Shown here: piece after piece, positions 61,954 to 64,000 of the stretch
Position numbering within the stretch: position 1 is the stretch's first letter
Layout: the number at the start of each line of letters is the position of its first letter
Assembly (NCBI GenBank): GCA_023393115.1
Contig: JAEWMS010000025.1
Span: forward strand, 62,001-126,000
From: Bacillota bacterium
GTDB lineage: Bacteria > Bacillota > Clostridia > Acetivibrionales > DSM-1351
Direction of reading: 5' to 3'
Length of the DNA: 64,000 nt
Notes under the pieces: generated by a model
Database searches by the model: none
The model's input: the letters and a program-made list of their open reading frames with translations, nothing else
What the model was told of the DNA's origin: nothing
Program-made: the position numbers and the translations under genes

Positions 61954-63486
61954 ATGGGAGTTAGAATTACTGAAACAGTATTAAGAGATGCACATCAGTC
62001 ACTTATCGCCACCAGAATGAGAACTGAAGATATGCTTCCCATTGTTGAAAAACTCGATAATGTCGGGTATCATTCGCTGGAAGCCTGGGGCGGAGCCACT
62101 TTCGATGCATCTATGAGATTTTTGAATGAAGATCCCTGGGAGAGACTCAGAAAAATAAAAGCAGTAGCTAAGAAAACACCTTTACAAATGCTGTTGAGAG
62201 GTCAGAATCTTTTGGGGTATAAGCACTATGCCGATGATGTGGTTGAATATTTCATACAAAAGGCTATTGACAACGGTATGGATATAATGAGAATATTCGA
62301 TGCCTTGAATGACCCCAGAAATATAGAAACAGCAGTAAAGGCTTGTAAAAAGGAAGGTGGTCATGCACAGGGATGTATATGCTATACTGTAAGCCCTGTT
62401 CACAGTCTACAGCTATTTGTAGAAGATGCAAAGAGAATTGAAAGTATGGGAGCAGACTCCATATGTATAAAAGATATGGCGGGTCTTTTGGTTCCATACC
62501 AGGCCTATGAGCTTGTGAAGGCCTTAAAGGACAGCGTAAAGATTCCTGTTCAGCTGCACACCCATTATACAAGCGGAGTAGCCTCAATGACCTACATTAA
62601 GGCAATCGAGGCAGGTGTTGATGTTGTTGACTGCGCAATTTCACCAATGGCGCTGGGGACTTCTCAACCACCTACAGAACCTTTGGTTGCAACACTTAAA
62701 GATACTCCTTATGATACAGGCCTTGATTTGGAAAAATTGAGTGAAATAGCAGATTACTTCAGACCACTGAAGGAAAAATATATAGAGAGCGGACTCCTTG
62801 ATGTAAAAGTTATGGGAGTTGATGTTAATGCATTGATTTATCAGGTTCCGGGCGGAATGCTATCAAATCTTGTATCTCAGTTAAAACAGTCAAATGCTCT
62901 TGATAAATACGAAGAAGTTTTAAAAGAAGTTCCACGAGTACGCGAAGACTTCGGTTATCCTCCGTTGGTAACACCAACCAGCCAAATAGTCGGTACTCAG
63001 GCGGTGCTCAATGTTATCACCGGTGAAAGATACAAGATGGTTCCAAAAGAATCGAAGGGAATTGTTAAAGGTGAATACGGTAAAACTCCTGCGCCTATCA
63101 GCGATGAAATTAAGACAAAAATTCTAGGTGAGGAAAAGCCTATTACTTGCAGACCAGCTGATCTTATTGAGCCTGAGCTCGACAAAATAAGGGAAACTGC
63201 CAAAGAATTTATTGAGCAGGAAGAGGATGTTCTCTCATATGCAATGCTTCCTCAGGTTGCTGAAAAGTTCTTCAAACAGAGAGTGGAAGACAGGCAGAAA
63301 GCTGTTGCCCCCGTACAGAAAACTGAAGGAATAAATCCTGAAGTAGTTGCTGCAATTTCGGCTGCAGTTAATGAAATAGGCACAAGAGACGGAAAACAGT
63401 ATGCCATCGGTAATATTTCAAGGCTCAACAACCAGAACAGGTGGGGGCTTTACGGTATGCTGGAGAGATTCAGAACAAAGCTTTAA
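61954..63486 (+). CDS. transcarboxylase 5S-type / pyruvate carboxylase B subunit
   Basis: This 510-residue protein starts VRITETVLRDAHQSLIATRM, with metal-site Asp, and has LEAWGGATFDASMRFLNEDPWERL and the carboxylated-Lys region CIKDMAGLLVPYQ. HTHYTSGVAS gives the two metal His residues. The PYC-OADA domain runs to about residue 450. The last 50 residues (INPEVVAAISAAVNEIGTRDG and a Trp/Arg ending) look like the C-terminal segment of oxaloacetate-decarboxylase gamma chains. It transfers CO2 between biotin and pyruvate/oxaloacetate. No membrane beta subunit is encoded nearby, so a sodium pump is unlikely. AAAAGGAG precedes the ATG. Confidence 0.9.
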   Translation: MGVRITETVLRDAHQSLIATRMRTEDMLPIVEKLDNVGYHSLEAWGGATFDASMRFLNEDPWERLRKIKAVAKKTPLQMLLRGQNLLGYKHYADDVVEYFIQKAIDNGMDIMRIFDALNDPRNIETAVKACKKEGGHAQGCICYTVSPVHSLQLFVEDAKRIESMGADSICIKDMAGLLVPYQAYELVKALKDSVKIPVQLHTHYTSGVASMTYIKAIEAGVDVVDCAISPMALGTSQPPTEPLVATLKDTPYDTGLDLEKLSEIADYFRPLKEKYIESGLLDVKVMGVDVNALIYQVPGGMLSNLVSQLKQSNALDKYEEVLKEVPRVREDFGYPPLVTPTSQIVGTQAVLNVITGERYKMVPKESKGIVKGEYGKTPAPISDEIKTKILGEEKPITCRPADLIEPELDKIRETAKEFIEQEEDVLSYAMLPQVAEKFFKQRVEDRQKAVAPVQKTEGINPEVVAAISAAVNEIGTRDGKQYAIGNISRLNNQNRWGLYGMLERFRTKL

Positions 63487-63517
63487 TTTTGGCTACATCA
63501 AAATCCATATAAATCCC

Positions 63518-63566
63518 AAAAAAGCCTGCTATAACATGAAAACTTGTTAATAGCAGGTTTTTTACG
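63518..63566. terminator. terminator between the 5S gene and the AraC gene
   Basis: CCTGCTAT-AACA pairs with TGTT-AATAGCAGG. A6 before and T6 after the stem let it act for both convergent genes. Confidence 0.82.
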
Positions 63567-64000
63567 TTGTATATTGTCCTTCGGAATGTCTTAACCTGAA
63601 AGCAGTGGGAGGCATTTCCCTGTATTTTTTGAATATTCTGATAAAATAATTAATGTCATTAAAGCCTGTTGCCAGTGAAATTTCAGTAATATTCATACTT
63701 GTACTGAATAACAATTCAACTGCTTTATTAATTCTAATATTATTTATGTATTCTGTAACGGTTTTTCCTGTCATTTCCTTAAACAGATGGCAAAAGTGAT
63801 ACCGACTTATATTACATAGCTTTGAAAGCTCTAACCCGTTGATTTGCTTGGAATAGTTGTTTTCAATATACTCCAGGACCGGTCGTAGTCTTTCCAATTC
63901 TTTTTTTCTTAATTCGTAGTCATATTTATCAACTGTATTACTTACGTGATTTCTCATCAGGAATACTAAAATTTTGTAAATGTCCGATTTGATTGAAAGC
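63562..64000 (-). CDS. AraC-family transcriptional regulator, C-terminal part (5' end outside window)
   Basis: The minus-strand frame is open to the window edge; the ATG at 63957 is internal because sense codons (SIKSDIYKILVFL) precede it without a stop. The C-terminal 100 residues are a double HTH of the AraC type: NGLELSKLCNISRYHFCHLFKEM, then ITEISLATGFNDINYFIRIFKKY and the PPTAFR ending. The effector domain lies beyond the window, so its ligand cannot be judged. Confidence 0.9.
   Translation of the reverse strand, partial: LSIKSDIYKILVFLMRNHVSNTVDKYDYELRKKELERLRPVLEYIENNYSKQINGLELSKLCNISRYHFCHLFKEMTGKTVTEYINNIRINKAVELLFSTSMNITEISLATGFNDINYFIRIFKKYREMPPTAFRLRHSEGQYTT

Noticed and set aside
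61954..63486. Sodium-pumping oxaloacetate decarboxylase
   Set aside because: No membrane beta subunit is encoded in the window and a 12S CoA-carboxyltransferase is present, which fits a soluble transcarboxylase.

Overview
The window looks like a chromosome segment of an anaerobic, spore-forming, cellulolytic clostridium of the Ruminiclostridium type. The grounds are low GC content, strong GGAGG ribosome sites, sporulation genes (spoIIM, gerW/ytfJ-like, dacF-like), RNase J, a SigI/RsgI pair of the kind used by cellulolytic clostridia to sense polysaccharide, a soluble transcarboxylase cluster and clustered M42 aminopeptidases. The species is inferred from gene content only; nothing was searched.

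Layout. 1-2.2 kb: 3' part of addA and tRNA-Gln. 2.6-8.3 kb: GT4 glycosyltransferase, RNase J, a small membrane protein and a SecA-like gene that has lost about 110 codons. 8.3-17.4 kb: tmcAL, small membrane proteins, a metallo-beta-lactamase-fold hydrolase, a YidC/Oxa1 paralogue, a heterodimeric ABC exporter preceded by a 12-codon ORF and a terminator (possible attenuator), and a MutM-like protein without Pro2. 17.6-26.5 kb: tRNA-Tyr, an acetyltransferase behind a strong operator, an opp peptide-uptake operon (D-F-B-C-A), a STAS-like protein and a degenerate ketoacyl synthase III. 26.5-26.9 kb: tRNA-Phe, a cloverleaf-like element and tRNA-Met. 27.1-41.5 kb: three M42 peptidases, a DMT transporter, a beta-CASP nuclease, an exported transglycosylase-like protein, lactate permease, RNase HI, Nudix, SpoIIM, XerD, a decaying sdpR-sdpI pair and a nucleoside phosphorylase.

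41.7-45.4 kb is the accessory region. A secreted-nuclease lipoprotein gene is frameshifted and cut off by debris of a Tn554-like tyrosine-recombinase element. This is followed by a MerR regulator carrying two membrane segments and a zinc ribbon, with a membrane-protein partner. A 13-codon sequence at 45.31 kb resembles the C-terminus of such a nuclease and may mark the far edge of the insertion. 45.5-49.9 kb holds a WYL regulator with a RidA protein, an acetyltransferase, a MerR-GyrI-like regulator with its 19-bp-spacer promoter, and rpiA.

49.9-56.9 kb is core: a DUF4846-like remnant, D,D-carboxypeptidase, M50 protease, scpA-scpB, DUF2953 protein, ytfJ, an RluB-type pseudouridine synthase and an MnmM-like methyltransferase. 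57-59.4 kb is sigI-rsgI. Divergently, 59.6-63.5 kb encodes the 12S, 1.3S (biotin) and 5S transcarboxylase subunits, with a heptamer repeat array between the first two. The window ends inside an AraC-type regulator. Several loci (SecA-like, nuclease, recombinases, sdpR/sdpI, DUF4846) are clear gene remnants, so this segment has been eroding around a stable core.
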